Shown piece by piece: positions 24,914 through 33,984 of a stretch of DNA of 64,000 nucleotides (the first letter of the stretch is position 1; each line of letters starts with the position of its first letter). Made by a program: the position numbers and the translations under genes. Source of the DNA: Flavitalea plasmicola (GTDB lineage Bacteria > Bacteroidota > Bacteroidia > Chitinophagales > Chitinophagaceae); NCBI RefSeq assembly GCF_030546645.1, contig NZ_JAUOTO010000002.1, forward strand, positions 558,001 to 622,000, written 5' to 3'. Under the pieces are notes generated by a model. That model was not told the DNA's origin. It saw only the letters and a program-made list of their open reading frames with translations, and searched no databases.

Positions 24914-25708
24914 CTATTTCACCTGCGCCTTCAGCCAGCCGACCCAGGCTGTTGCTCCTGCGGTGTTCTGGAAAGGGGCGGGAAGGATGTGGTTGTCGAT
25001 GTATTCATTATAGATCCAGGGATCGCCTACCGCGAAGACGATGCCCTTCCCCAGCCGGGCAGTGGCCGCGAGCGTAGCGCCGTTGTTTATGATGGCCGGC
25101 TTTGCCGGGGCGCTTAGCCGGAGGCTGGCAACATCCTTCATGTAAAGTTGGAGAGGAGCTTTAAAGATCGGATCGTTTGCAGGAGTGTGGATGGTGCCCG
25201 GCTCCCTGTCCTGTCCAACCACATGGTTTACGCAATCCTCATTGAAATGGATACCGAATGCTTCAGCCAGCAGGTTGAAATGTTCGAATTCTGCGTTGCC
25301 TTTGTCATTGCCCATCAGCACGAGGACGCCCCCTGCCTTCACCCAGGCTACGATGACCTGTACATCCGCCGGAGCCAGGTAATGGGGATGCGGGTTCTCG
25401 TTTTCGATGTCGGGGTCTGCAATAATATATACGGACGCCTTGCCGAGGTTGTCCGCGGAGGGCGCGGTCTCCAGGCTTGCCAGGGAAAATCCCTGGCTTT
25501 TGAAAATATCACCGAGTTTTGAGAAGCCGCTGTTGGCGGGGTCTTCCCAGGTGTAATGGAATCGCACCGAGTCCCGGCCGGCGGGGTGCTGCCATTCGTT
25601 ATTGAAGTAATAGTCCAGGAGGACCGTGGGGGCTTTTTTCTGAGAAATGGCGCTGATCGTTATCGTGCACATCGTGAGTGCCAGTGCTAATACCTTATTG
25701 GTTCGCAT
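24914..25708 (-). CDS. Secreted DUF4350/glutamine-amidotransferase-like protein
   Basis: The 264-residue protein has an N-terminal signal peptide (about 1-22). It contains VYIIADPDIENENPHPHY, VKAGGVLVLMGNDKGN and GKGIVFAVGDPWIYNEY, a pattern I associate with the amidotransferase-like DUF4350 domain found alone or attached to unsaturated rhamnogalacturonyl hydrolases (GH88/GH105) in Bacteroidota. It is probably a non-catalytic or carbohydrate-associated periplasmic protein. The gene lies 50 bp upstream of the ECF sigma gene on the same strand and has a TAAATTTG box 20 bp before its start. The family link is from memory of motif patterns and should be treated as moderate. Confidence 0.6.
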   Translation of the reverse strand: MRTNKVLALALTMCTITISAISQKKAPTVLLDYYFNNEWQHPAGRDSVRFHYTWEDPANSGFSKLGDIFKSQGFSLASLETAPSADNLGKASVYIIADPDIENENPHPHYLAPADVQVIVAWVKAGGVLVLMGNDKGNAEFEHFNLLAEAFGIHFNEDCVNHVVGQDREPGTIHTPANDPIFKAPLQLYMKDVASLRLSAPAKPAIINNGATLAATARLGKGIVFAVGDPWIYNEYIDNHILPAPFQNTAGATAWVGWLKAQVK

Positions 25709-25727
25709 ACGTTTGGAATGTATACGA

Positions 25728-25735
25728 CAAATTTA
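25728..25735 (-). promoter_or_regulatory. Promoter -7 element for the DUF4350-like gene
   Basis: The minus strand reads TAAATTTG, an exact TAnnTTTG match, 20 bp before the start codon at 25708. It is part of a 14-bp sequence (25729-25742) that recurs at 31016-31029 upstream of the pyruvate oxidase gene. No -33 box is clear. Confidence 0.5.
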
Positions 25736-25862
25736 ACCCATAGAATGTATGCGCAGGATTTATTTACTACAACGTTTTCGGGCAATCGATGGGAGGCGAG
25801 CCCTTCAATTACATTTGTATTGGGTAATACGATCCATACTAATTTGTGCACGTTCAATTATT

Positions 25863-26537
25863 TCATTTACATTGATATTCGCAGCTATAGATCGTGCCGA
25901 GGGTGGGGACCTTGAGCGCTGCGATCTTACCATCGGACGTGAAGTCATAGATAAAGGTGGCGCCTACATAACCTTTGAAAAGATTCTTTGTCCTGTAGAC
26001 CTCATAACCTGAAAGGAATTGCGACAGGTAGAGATAGTCGCCGTCCTGCCGGGGCTTGTCTGTGTAATATTCGAATCGGGTCGTATCACCGTCCCGTACC
26101 TGTCCTACCAAATTATGACCTGACCAGAGATAGGTGACTGTATCAGGGGGATTGGAAGGGAACGTAGTGATCGACCGGATGACCTCATCGCCCTCATATT
26201 CATGATAGGTATTGGACCAGTTCGCGCCGTCGGAACCAAATTCCACCCTCACATTCGCCGCAAGGCCCGCCGTGTTGTTCAGTACGATCGTCTTTCGGCT
26301 GATCAGCCCCGTATCATAAGTGGTGATGGTGACCGAGGCGCCCTCGTAGGTATAGGTGTTGATGGACCTGCCTGATTCCTCCAGAACGAGCTTTCCTTCG
26401 TTGTTGTAGGAGAGAAAGGTGGCGAGCCCTGAAGGGGCGTGCAGCGCTGTGAGCCGGCAGCTGAATTGTTTGTCGTGGTTCTTTTTGCATGCTGCAAGCG
26501 CGGCTGCCAGGAGTAAGATCAATAGTATTTTTTGCAT
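25863..26537 (-). CDS. Hypothetical lipoprotein with YD-like strands
   Basis: The ATG at 26537 (MQKILLILLLAAALAACKK) gives 224 residues with a textbook lipobox ALAAC followed by KK. The rest is beta-rich with repeated short strands such as FLSYNNEGKLVLEE, TYTYEGASVTITTYD and FIYDFTSDGKIAALK, resembling the RHS/YD-like lipoproteins (DUF4595-type) common in Bacteroidota. Function is unknown. A frame extension to 26558 is possible but would spoil the signal peptide. Confidence 0.75.
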   Translation of the reverse strand: MQKILLILLLAAALAACKKNHDKQFSCRLTALHAPSGLATFLSYNNEGKLVLEESGRSINTYTYEGASVTITTYDTGLISRKTIVLNNTAGLAANVRVEFGSDGANWSNTYHEYEGDEVIRSITTFPSNPPDTVTYLWSGHNLVGQVRDGDTTRFEYYTDKPRQDGDYLYLSQFLSGYEVYRTKNLFKGYVGATFIYDFTSDGKIAALKVPTLGTIYSCEYQCK

Positions 26538-26669
26538 AACTGATGAGATCAGGGGCAAAATTGAGCCGTTTTAAATTGCTATGGGGTTGAAACTACTCAT
26601 GGGTCCTTGGGGAGATCTTGCCGGCGAGGATCGGTTTATTACCGGCATGGCACAATATTTTCTGCCTTT

Positions 26670-26774
26670 ATGAAAATTAACCTCTATATGAAATCTATAC
26701 TTAAACTGCTCCTTCTGAGTGCTGGCTGTGGTGGCCGTTGTTATTGTCATACTTTTGCTGGTGAACAGAAGTAG
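26670..26774 (+). CDS. Possible 34-codon lipoprotein-like ORF upstream of uvrA2
   Basis: This short frame encodes [20 protein letters not shown] and 14 more residues. The first part reads as a lipoprotein signal peptide with lipobox LSAGC, and the stop lies 3 bp before the UvrA-like start codon. It may be a leader peptide, a very small lipoprotein, or the remnant of a larger lipoprotein gene. A TACTTTTG promoter box at 26750-26757 lies inside it, which would make it untranslated in a transcript starting there. Confidence 0.25.
   Translation: MKINLYMKSILKLLLLSAGCGGRCYCHTFAGEQK
26750..26757 (+). promoter_or_regulatory. Promoter -7 element for uvrA2
   Basis: TACTTTTG fits TAnnTTTG exactly and ends 20 bp before the ATG at 26778. 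The surrounding 11 bases catacttttgc are identical to those at the left-PUL susC start (11475-11485). No TTG at -33 is obvious. Confidence 0.4.
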
Positions 26775-26777
26775 AAA

Positions 26778-29273
26778 ATGAAACAACACTTTACCGGATT
26801 TGTCAAAGTACATGGCGCCCGCGAGCACAATCTAAAAAATATAGACCTGGAGATACCCCGTGATGCGCTGGTGGTATTTACGGGCATATCGGGCAGCGGG
26901 AAGTCTTCACTGGCATTTGGAACCTTGTATGCGGAAGCCCAGCGGCGCTATCTTGAATCGGTGTCGCCCTATGCGAGAAGGTTGTTCAATCAGATGGCGG
27001 TGCCGGAAGTAGATGAGATCGAAGGTCTGCCACCGGCTGTCGCGTTACAACAGCAGCGCGGTACTGTCAGTACCCGGAGCTCTGTGGGCAGCGTAACCAC
27101 TTTATCCAACCTGCTGCGTATGTTATATTCACGCGCCGGAGATTACCCGCCGGGACAATCCATTATTTATGCAGAGGCATTTTCACCCAATACACCGGAA
27201 GGCGCCTGTCCGCGATGTCATGGGCTGGGAAAAGTATATGAAGTAACGGAAAGGTCCATGGTCCCTGACGATTCGCTGACCATCCGGGAACGGGCTATCG
27301 CCGCGTGGCCTACTGCATGGCAGGGGCAAAACCTGCGGGAGATACTGATGACGTTGGGCTACAATGTAGATATCCCCTGGCGTGATCTTCCCAAAAAGGA
27401 CCGGGAGTGGATCCTCTTCACGGAGGAGCAGCCTACGGTGCCTGTATATTCCGGGTTTACCGCTGAAGAGATGCAAAAGGCGCTGAAGCGTAAAATGGAG
27501 CCTTCCTATATGGGGACTTTCACCGGGGCAAAAAAATATGTACTGCAGACCTTTGCCAATACCCAGAGTGCGCTGATGAAAAAGCGGGTATCCCAATATA
27601 TGGTGAGTAGCGAATGCCCGCTCTGTCACGGTAAGCGGCTGCGTCAGGAATCGCTGTCGGTGAAATTTGCCGGTTATGATATCGCAGATATCTCCAGGAT
27701 CAGCCTGGCGCGTCTGAAGGAAATGTTCGCGAAGTATCTGAGAGATCATCGTAAAGATATGGTTGCAAAACGTATCGGCGATGACATCATCTCCCGGATA
27801 AATGTCATCCTGGACCTGGGACTGGGCTATCTCACGATAGAAAGAAGCACTCCTACCCTTTCGCCGGGCGAATTACAGCGGCTGCGGCTGGCGACCCAGG
27901 TGCGTTCCAACCTATTTGGCGTAGTATATGTGCTGGACGAGCCTTCCGCCGGGTTGCATCCGGCCGATACGGAAGCATTGTTGCGGGCGCTGGACAAGCT
28001 GAAGGCTTCGGGAAATTCGCTTTTTGTGGTGGAACATGAGATAGACGTGATCCGGCATGCCGACTGGATCGTAGACGTTGGTCCGGGGGCGGGTGAAGGA
28101 GGAGGAAAGATATTGTATAGTGGGCCGCCCGAGGGGCTATCAGGCGTTGCCGCTTCGGTGACCGGGAAATACCTTTTTAGTGACCATAGCGACAGCGACA
28201 AGCCGTATAGAAAACCAAGCGGCTGGCTACGACTGGAAGGGGTGACACGAAATAATCTGCATAAGCTGGATGCCGCCTTTCCTTTGGGCGTGTTTACCAG
28301 TGTCACGGGCGTATCCGGGTCGGGCAAAAGCAGCCTGGTGAGCCAGGTGCTGATAGAGCTTGTAGCGGCGCAGCTGGGGCAGGAGATAGATATAACCCCG
28401 GAGGGAGATGAAGCGGTGAACAAGCTGGAGCAGGCCACTGTCTCTACATTGGGTGGGAAGATCACGGAGGGGATGCATGCGATCAAGCGGCTGGTGGTCG
28501 TCGATCAAAAGGCCATTGGCCGGACGCCGCGCTCCAACCTTGCTACCTATACTGGCCTGTTCGATCATGTGCGGAAGATCTTTGCGGCCACCAAAATGGC
28601 CAAAGCGCGTAAATATGATGCAGGCAGCTTTTCCTTCAATGTAGCCAAAGGCCGTTGTCCTCACTGTCTGGGAGAAGGTTTTGTAATGGTGGAGCTGTTA
28701 TTCCTTCCCAGTGTCTACACCCCCTGCCCTACCTGCCAGGGTAGCCGCTATAATAAAAAGATCCTGGAAGTAAAATACCGGGACAAGAATATTGCCGACG
28801 TGCTCGGCATGACGGTGGATGCCGCATGGGAATTTTTTGACGATGAGCCACATGTGCACCATGCGCTGGATACGGTGAGGCAGGTGGGGCTGGGCTATCT
28901 CCGGCTTGGTCAGCCGGCTACCGAGCTATCAGGCGGCGAGGCCCAACGAATCAAACTGGCGACGGAGCTGCAGCGTACCCAACATGGCAATAGCTTATAT
29001 GTGCTGGACGAGCCTACCACGGGGCTTCATCCATCCGATGTGGAGAAGCTGCTGGCGGAGCTGGACAGCCTGGTCTCGGCGGGAAATACGGTGATCGTGA
29101 TCGAACATGATATGCATGTCATTGCTCATAGTGATTGGGTCATCGATATCGGGCCCGGCGCAGGCGAGGAGGGCGGTCGTATTGTGGCTGCCGGCACACC
29201 GAAAGACCTCAGCAAGGTGAAGGACAGTCATACAGCCCGGTATCTCCGGCTATTAGTCCAGCAATTCCGCTAG
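26778..29273 (+). CDS. UvrA-like ABC ATPase (UvrA2 class)
   Basis: The 831-residue protein is shorter than canonical UvrA (about 940). It has two ABC modules: Walker [10 protein letters not shown] near residue 36 and GVSGSGKSS near 515, signature motifs [14 protein letters not shown] and [15 protein letters not shown], and Walker [14 protein letters not shown] and [13 protein letters not shown]. Zinc-binding CxxC pairs are visible in [27 protein letters not shown] and CPTCQGSR. The reduced length suggests loss of most of the UvrB-binding region, as in UvrA2/DrrC-like proteins linked to drug tolerance. No uvrB or uvrC gene is nearby. The last 21 bases overlap the convergent pyruvate oxidase gene. 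Confidence 0.92.
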   Translation: MKQHFTGFVKVHGAREHNLKNIDLEIPRDALVVFTGISGSGKSSLAFGTLYAEAQRRYLESVSPYARRLFNQMAVPEVDEIEGLPPAVALQQQRGTVSTRSSVGSVTTLSNLLRMLYSRAGDYPPGQSIIYAEAFSPNTPEGACPRCHGLGKVYEVTERSMVPDDSLTIRERAIAAWPTAWQGQNLREILMTLGYNVDIPWRDLPKKDREWILFTEEQPTVPVYSGFTAEEMQKALKRKMEPSYMGTFTGAKKYVLQTFANTQSALMKKRVSQYMVSSECPLCHGKRLRQESLSVKFAGYDIADISRISLARLKEMFAKYLRDHRKDMVAKRIGDDIISRINVILDLGLGYLTIERSTPTLSPGELQRLRLATQVRSNLFGVVYVLDEPSAGLHPADTEALLRALDKLKASGNSLFVVEHEIDVIRHADWIVDVGPGAGEGGGKILYSGPPEGLSGVAASVTGKYLFSDHSDSDKPYRKPSGWLRLEGVTRNNLHKLDAAFPLGVFTSVTGVSGSGKSSLVSQVLIELVAAQLGQEIDITPEGDEAVNKLEQATVSTLGGKITEGMHAIKRLVVVDQKAIGRTPRSNLATYTGLFDHVRKIFAATKMAKARKYDAGSFSFNVAKGRCPHCLGEGFVMVELLFLPSVYTPCPTCQGSRYNKKILEVKYRDKNIADVLGMTVDAAWEFFDDEPHVHHALDTVRQVGLGYLRLGQPATELSGGEAQRIKLATELQRTQHGNSLYVLDEPTTGLHPSDVEKLLAELDSLVSAGNTVIVIEHDMHVIAHSDWVIDIGPGAGEEGGRIVAAGTPKDLSKVKDSHTARYLRLLVQQFR

Positions 29274-30992
29274 GTGCTTGTAATTCCCTTTGACGGTGGC
29301 CAGCACCTCTTCGAACTTACCTCCCAGCATCATCTTTGTCATGGAAAGGGCCATGCCTTTGACCATCTTCAATTCAATATGGGGCGGCATGGAAAGGGCC
29401 GCGGGATCCGTAAACACATTGACCAGCACCGGGCCAGCGGTCGAAAAGGCCTCCTGCAGGCCGGGTCCGATCTGTTCAGGCTCATTGATGGTAATCCCTT
29501 TAAAACCCATGGCATCCGCCACTTTCACAAAATCAGGGTCAACCATATCCACCTGAAAATCCGGCAGCCCCATTACTTCCATTTCCAGCTTGACCATGCC
29601 AAGCGATCTGTTGTTGAAAACGATCAGCTTGATGGGAAGGCTATATTGGCGGATAGTGGCCAGCTCGCCCAGCAGCATGGATATCCCGCCATCTCCGCAT
29701 AGGGCGACCACCTGCCGGCCGGGGCAAGCCAGGGACGCGCCGATGGCGTGCGGCATCGCATTGGCCATGGACCCATGTACAAACGAGCCGATCATTTTCC
29801 TTTTGCCATTGGCCCGGATATACCTTGCGCTCCATACATTGCACATGCCGGTGTCGCAGGTGAATATCGCGTCATCGGCAGCTATAAGGTCAATGGCTGC
29901 CGCAACTGCCTCCGGATGCAGGGCATTGGTCTTCCCTTTGTCCTGTACATACGTGGCAAGATGGTCTTTTACTTTTTCATGTATATGAAGCTGGGCATCC
30001 AGGAAGCTCCGGTCCGTCTTTTCCTTCAACAAAGGCATCAGCGCTTTCACGGTTGTTTTGACATCGCCGAACAAGCCCATGGTCAGTCGCGTACGCCGGC
30101 CGAGGTTCTCAGGTCTTATATCTACCTGGACGATCTTCTTGTCCTGTGGATAGAAAGGCGTATAAGGGAAATCCGTGCCCAATAACAGGACAAGGTCACT
30201 TTCATGCATGCTGTGATAGGCAGAGGGCAGTCCAAGCAGTCCTGTCATTCCAACTTCGTAAGGATTATCATATTCTATTGCCATTTTACCCCGAAAGGAA
30301 AATCCCACCGGCGCCTTCAGCCAGCCGGCCAGTTGCACGACCTCATCATGTGCTTCCGCCGCACCAATGCCGCAGAAGATGCAGATCCTGGGATTACGAT
30401 CGATGAGGGCGGCCAAGGCCTGCAGCTCATCAGGTGCGGGACAGATGCTGGCTTTGGAGAAAAAGTTATCCGTTGAAGAATCGATGTCGGCTGCCGGCAG
30501 CCCTGCAATGTCACCGGGAAGCCCAAGGACAGCGACGCCCTTTTTTTGAATGGCGGTTTGAAGGGCCGCCTGGGCCATCCTGGGAAATTGCTGTGCATTT
30601 GCCGCCACCTGTGTATAATGACTACAATCATCGAATAGCTTGATCACATTCGTTTCCTGGAAATAACCGCTGCCGAATTCCTTAGTGGCGCAGGTGGATG
30701 CAATAGCCAGTACCGCCGCACCGGAACGCTGCGCGTCGTACAGACCGTTCACCAGGTGCACATGTCCGGGACCGCTGCTGCCAGCGCAGCAGGCAAGCCC
30801 GCTTAGCTGGGCATCGGCAGAGGCGGCGAAGGCTCCGGCCTCTTCGTTCCTGACATGGATCCATTTTAATTCAGGGTGTTTGCGAACAGCGTCATTAAAC
30901 TCATTGAGGCTGTCGCCTGTGATGGCATAGATGCGTTTAATGCCTGCCTTTAATAACATCGAAACCAGCTGATCCGCTACCCTGATTGCCAT
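29253..30992 (-). CDS. poxB: Thiamine-diphosphate-dependent pyruvate oxidase/dehydrogenase (PoxB-type)
   Basis: The 579-residue protein has the three-domain plan of the acetolactate synthase/pyruvate oxidase superfamily: N-terminal domain with the catalytic Glu in HVRNEEAGAFAA, a central FAD-binding-type domain, and a C-terminal TPP domain with GDGGISMLLGELA followed by NNRSLG. GSSGPGHVHLVNGLYDA is typical of the PoxB branch, which converts pyruvate to acetate and CO2 with quinone as electron acceptor at the membrane. Oxidase versus quinone-linked dehydrogenase cannot be decided from sequence alone. The 3' end overlaps uvrA2 by 21 bp. A TAAATTTA box about 23 bp upstream may serve as promoter. 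Confidence 0.88.
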   Translation of the reverse strand: MAIRVADQLVSMLLKAGIKRIYAITGDSLNEFNDAVRKHPELKWIHVRNEEAGAFAASADAQLSGLACCAGSSGPGHVHLVNGLYDAQRSGAAVLAIASTCATKEFGSGYFQETNVIKLFDDCSHYTQVAANAQQFPRMAQAALQTAIQKKGVAVLGLPGDIAGLPAADIDSSTDNFFSKASICPAPDELQALAALIDRNPRICIFCGIGAAEAHDEVVQLAGWLKAPVGFSFRGKMAIEYDNPYEVGMTGLLGLPSAYHSMHESDLVLLLGTDFPYTPFYPQDKKIVQVDIRPENLGRRTRLTMGLFGDVKTTVKALMPLLKEKTDRSFLDAQLHIHEKVKDHLATYVQDKGKTNALHPEAVAAAIDLIAADDAIFTCDTGMCNVWSARYIRANGKRKMIGSFVHGSMANAMPHAIGASLACPGRQVVALCGDGGISMLLGELATIRQYSLPIKLIVFNNRSLGMVKLEMEVMGLPDFQVDMVDPDFVKVADAMGFKGITINEPEQIGPGLQEAFSTAGPVLVNVFTDPAALSMPPHIELKMVKGMALSMTKMMLGGKFEEVLATVKGNYKHLAELLD

Positions 30993-31038
30993 AGTCTTTC
31001 GTTTTAATTGTCACTAAATTTAACCCATAAATTTCCAA

Positions 31039-31069
31039 TTTCGATGTAGTTTTTCTCCTTTTCGATGTA
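31039..31069 (+). repeat. 10-bp direct repeat with 21-bp period upstream of ECF sigma gene
   Basis: TTTCGATGTA occurs at 31039-31048 and again at 31060-31069, a spacing of exactly 21 bp or two helical turns. The repeat lies between the divergent pyruvate oxidase gene and the ECF sigma gene that begins at 31085, as expected for a regulator site, but no regulator is identified. Confidence 0.4.
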
Positions 31070-31084
31070 CTAATCAGGTATAGT

Positions 31085-31576
31085 ATGACTGAAGATACAT
31101 TCATAGACGACATAAACAGGAATATTGGGATTATTCATAAGATATGCAATGTCTATTTTAATGTGCCTGATGACAGGCAGGATGCTTTCCAGGAGGTATT
31201 ATATCAATTATGGAAGTCGTATCCGGGCTTCAAAGGGGATGCCAAATTCTCCACCTGGATGTACAAGGTTGCCTTGAACACGGCCATCACCTACGCAAAA
31301 AAAAGCCGCAAAGAACCGCGAAAAGAAATAATACCCGAGCACTACGAACAGATTGCTGAGATGAACGATCAACATAGCGAGGCTGAAAAGATGGCTTTTC
31401 TTTATGGCGCGATCAATAAGCTGAGTGCAATGGATAAGGCCATTACCCTGCTGTACCTTGAGGAAAACAGCTATGAAGAGATCTCTGCCATAACAGGTCT
31501 TACTAAAAGCAATGTAAGCGTCCGGCTGGTGAGGATCAAAAAGAACCTGAAGGAGTTACTGAAAAATCTTATATAA
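31085..31576 (+). CDS. ECF-type sigma-70 factor with membrane partner
   Basis: The 163-residue protein shows sigma region 2 (VPDDRQDAFQEVLYQLWKSY, FSTWMYKVALNTAI) and region 4 (YEEISAITGLTKSNVSVRLV). It is not accompanied by FecR or a TonB receptor; instead a four-helix membrane protein gene starts 16 bp downstream and may encode its anti-sigma factor or sensor. The region upstream contains a pair of direct repeats. Confidence 0.9.
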   Translation: MTEDTFIDDINRNIGIIHKICNVYFNVPDDRQDAFQEVLYQLWKSYPGFKGDAKFSTWMYKVALNTAITYAKKSRKEPRKEIIPEHYEQIAEMNDQHSEAEKMAFLYGAINKLSAMDKAITLLYLEENSYEEISAITGLTKSNVSVRLVRIKKNLKELLKNLI

Positions 31577-31592
31577 CGCAAAACTTATTACT

Positions 31593-32213
31593 ATGAACTC
31601 TTTTGATGAGATCAAAGGTCTCTGGGCAAAAAATGCGGCTTCCGAAGCCAGCCTATTAGGTAAAGAAAAGGTGGCGGCCGTCGTAAGATCGAGGATCCGA
31701 AAGGAAAAGAAAGCCATTGCCGGATATTTCTGGCTGGCCCTATCCTACCATATCCTCATTTATTCTTCTGTTTGCTGGCTGTTCATAAAATTCCGGGGTG
31801 ATAACCAGGTGATGGCCATGTGCGCCGCAGTTGCCGCTCTGTATATTCCTTTTACGATAGTGCTGATGCGCAAATTCAAAGCAATGTATCGACCAGACGC
31901 AACAGCGAAGTTGCTCGATATCCGGTGTAGCGTCAGGCGGCAGTATGAACTGTTAAGCCAATTTTTTATACTGAAGAAAAGGTTTGATCTGGGGGGGATA
32001 CCCATCACGTGCCTTGTATTGGAAGGGGTCTTATTCAAGCTGTATGTGCCCGGCGGGATCATCGCTCATCTGCCTGCCGCCCTGGCTGTTTATACCGGGA
32101 TCGTTTTGATATTTGGCACGGCTGCCTGGTTTGAAAACAGAAAGCACTTTATACGACCTCTCCGGAGGCTTGGATTTATTCTGAAGGATATTGACTATCC
32201 AGACTTTTCATAA
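31593..32213 (+). CDS. Hypothetical membrane protein, possible anti-sigma partner
   Basis: The 206-residue protein has a charged N-terminus (about 1-45) and four predicted transmembrane helices in two pairs (about 46-66, 70-90, 130-150 and 155-175). It follows the ECF sigma gene by 16 bp, and this gene pair is common in Bacteroidota, which is the only basis for the anti-sigma suggestion. No zinc-binding anti-sigma motif is present. The last 38 bases overlap the convergent peroxidase gene. Confidence 0.7.
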   Translation: MNSFDEIKGLWAKNAASEASLLGKEKVAAVVRSRIRKEKKAIAGYFWLALSYHILIYSSVCWLFIKFRGDNQVMAMCAAVAALYIPFTIVLMRKFKAMYRPDATAKLLDIRCSVRRQYELLSQFFILKKRFDLGGIPITCLVLEGVLFKLYVPGGIIAHLPAALAVYTGIVLIFGTAAWFENRKHFIRPLRRLGFILKDIDYPDFS

Positions 32214-33984
32214 ATGCGACTATCTCATTCCGCTGGTGCTCCGTAAGATCCAGTTTATCAAAAGGCAGCGTTTGGTTATCCATCTTTAGCCCCAGACCTG
32301 CCCCTCCGCCCTTGTTGTAAAAATCAATCACCTCCTCCAGGGTATTGAACACGCCATTGTGCATATAGGGGGCTGTGCGGGCTATGTTGCGAAGAGCAGG
32401 TGTTTTAAATGAATGCATGAATGACGGGACCTTTATGACTTCGTATCTTCCCCTATCCGGATCGATCTTCCTATTAGCCATCGATTGCGGCACACCGATG
32501 ACCTCCGATTCCATCTTCATAAATCTTGGGGGGAAGACACCGCTGAAGAGCGGCATGTAATGGCAGGTACCGCATTTGGCCTTACCCATGAAAAGGTTGA
32601 ATCCTTCGATCTCGCTGTCATTGAGGGCGGCTTTATTTCCCCTCATGTATTCGTCAAAGCGGCTGTTGAGGTAGGTCAGGCTACGGACGTAGGAGCCAAG
32701 TGCGTTCATTACTTCCAGGGTATCGATGTCAATCCTGTCCTTTTTGGGAAAGGCCGATGCGAACAGCCGGCGGTAGGATGTGTCTTCCCACAGGCGGGTG
32801 ACTGACAATTTTATAGAGCCATGCATCTCTTTCTCATTCTGGACGACAGCCAGCGCCTGGTCTTCCAGGCTCTTTGCCCGCAGGTCGTAGAACAGGGATG
32901 GCTGCAAGGCTGCATTGATCAGGGTCGGCGTATTCCTGGAGAGCAGCTTATGGCCCCCGATGATCGTATTTTTCAACAGGCCATCGGCAAAGGCTTTATC
33001 CGGCTGGTGGCAGGACTGGCAGCTTCTTGTACCTGTGCCGGAAAGCAGCGGATCGGCAAACAGGCGCCGGCCCAGCAGAATCTTCTCATCCGTCATGAAG
33101 GCAGCGGCATCCGGCATATAAGCGTCGACATTAAAAGCCTTTGGATCGAACAGCGTTTTTGCGTCCTGGTTCAGCAGGCGGTTGTACCGGATGATCTTCA
33201 TCTTTAACCGTTGTTGCTGGTCTGTTATCGCCGTTGATAAAGGATTGGCGTAGGCAGTAATGAATTCGGCCCTATTAAAGGAATCGAAGCCGGGATGTTT
33301 GCCGAGATAGATGGAAGCTTCACGAAGACTGGGGAGCAGGGTTTCGGCGTGTGCATAGAGAGGAAGGATGTTCTCAAGGCTGGAGAGGGCTGCGGCTGAC
33401 TCTCTTATGCTTTCCAGGGAAAGGGGGTCGTCAAAGCCCGTAATGCCCAGCGTCATTATCCGGAACACTTCGAGCTTCGCGGCATCGAACACCTGCCAGT
33501 CCAGGATATCGATGTTGGCAAAGTGACGCTTAAACCTGACGCAGGCGGATGGGAGAAGGTGCAGCTGCCGCAGGAGATCCTCTTTCCGGGTGCTGTCGTA
33601 TGCAGGATAGAGGTAACTTTCTATGACCTGTAATCCTGCCGGCTCAAGGACCTGACCATCCGCCTCGACCTCCTGCACCGGAGGGCCGTTGACAAACCTT
33701 GCGGTTGCAGGCTCGAAGTATTCGGTGGCCCATTCCATTTTTTTATATCCCATCCTTGTTTGAAGGAACAGCTCCCGTAGTTGCTTATCGTTGGAGCTGC
33801 CATGCTCTACTGCATGCTGGAGGGTATTGCATAAAGCAGCAAAGCTGTCGACTTGTGCCAACAGCGTTTGCGCTATTATTTTTTCGGGTGGATCTGGTGG
33901 CGGTTGGTTACAGGAAACCCAGATGACCGAAGCCGTGAGTAACCATATCTTAGTAACCGTGGCCGCTGTGTCCTTTATCGTCAT
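32176..33984 (-). CDS. Di-haem cytochrome c peroxidase (MauG/CcpA-like) lipoprotein
   Basis: The ATG at 33984 (MTIKDTAATVTKIWLL) gives 602 residues with a signal sequence and possible lipobox WVSC. Residues about 35-255 form a helical N-terminal domain similar to those fused to bacterial peroxidases and distantly like imelysin. The C-terminal part has two haem c motifs, CQSCH (322-326) and CGTCH (471-475). Di-haem peroxidases reduce hydrogen peroxide or oxidise protein side chains in the periplasm. The start overlaps the phosphoesterase gene end by 35 bp, so the two are translationally close; the frame is open to 34020 but that extension lacks a signal peptide. The stop overlaps the convergent membrane-protein gene. 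Confidence 0.87.
   Translation of the reverse strand: MTIKDTAATVTKIWLLTASVIWVSCNQPPPDPPEKIIAQTLLAQVDSFAALCNTLQHAVEHGSSNDKQLRELFLQTRMGYKKMEWATEYFEPATARFVNGPPVQEVEADGQVLEPAGLQVIESYLYPAYDSTRKEDLLRQLHLLPSACVRFKRHFANIDILDWQVFDAAKLEVFRIMTLGITGFDDPLSLESIRESAAALSSLENILPLYAHAETLLPSLREASIYLGKHPGFDSFNRAEFITAYANPLSTAITDQQQRLKMKIIRYNRLLNQDAKTLFDPKAFNVDAYMPDAAAFMTDEKILLGRRLFADPLLSGTGTRSCQSCHQPDKAFADGLLKNTIIGGHKLLSRNTPTLINAALQPSLFYDLRAKSLEDQALAVVQNEKEMHGSIKLSVTRLWEDTSYRRLFASAFPKKDRIDIDTLEVMNALGSYVRSLTYLNSRFDEYMRGNKAALNDSEIEGFNLFMGKAKCGTCHYMPLFSGVFPPRFMKMESEVIGVPQSMANRKIDPDRGRYEVIKVPSFMHSFKTPALRNIARTAPYMHNGVFNTLEEVIDFYNKGGGAGLGLKMDNQTLPFDKLDLTEHQRNEIVAFMKSLDSQYPSE

Noticed and set aside
26571-26828. 85-codon minus-strand frame near uvrA2
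   Set aside because: It overlaps the uvrA2 start and promoter region and has no recognisable features.
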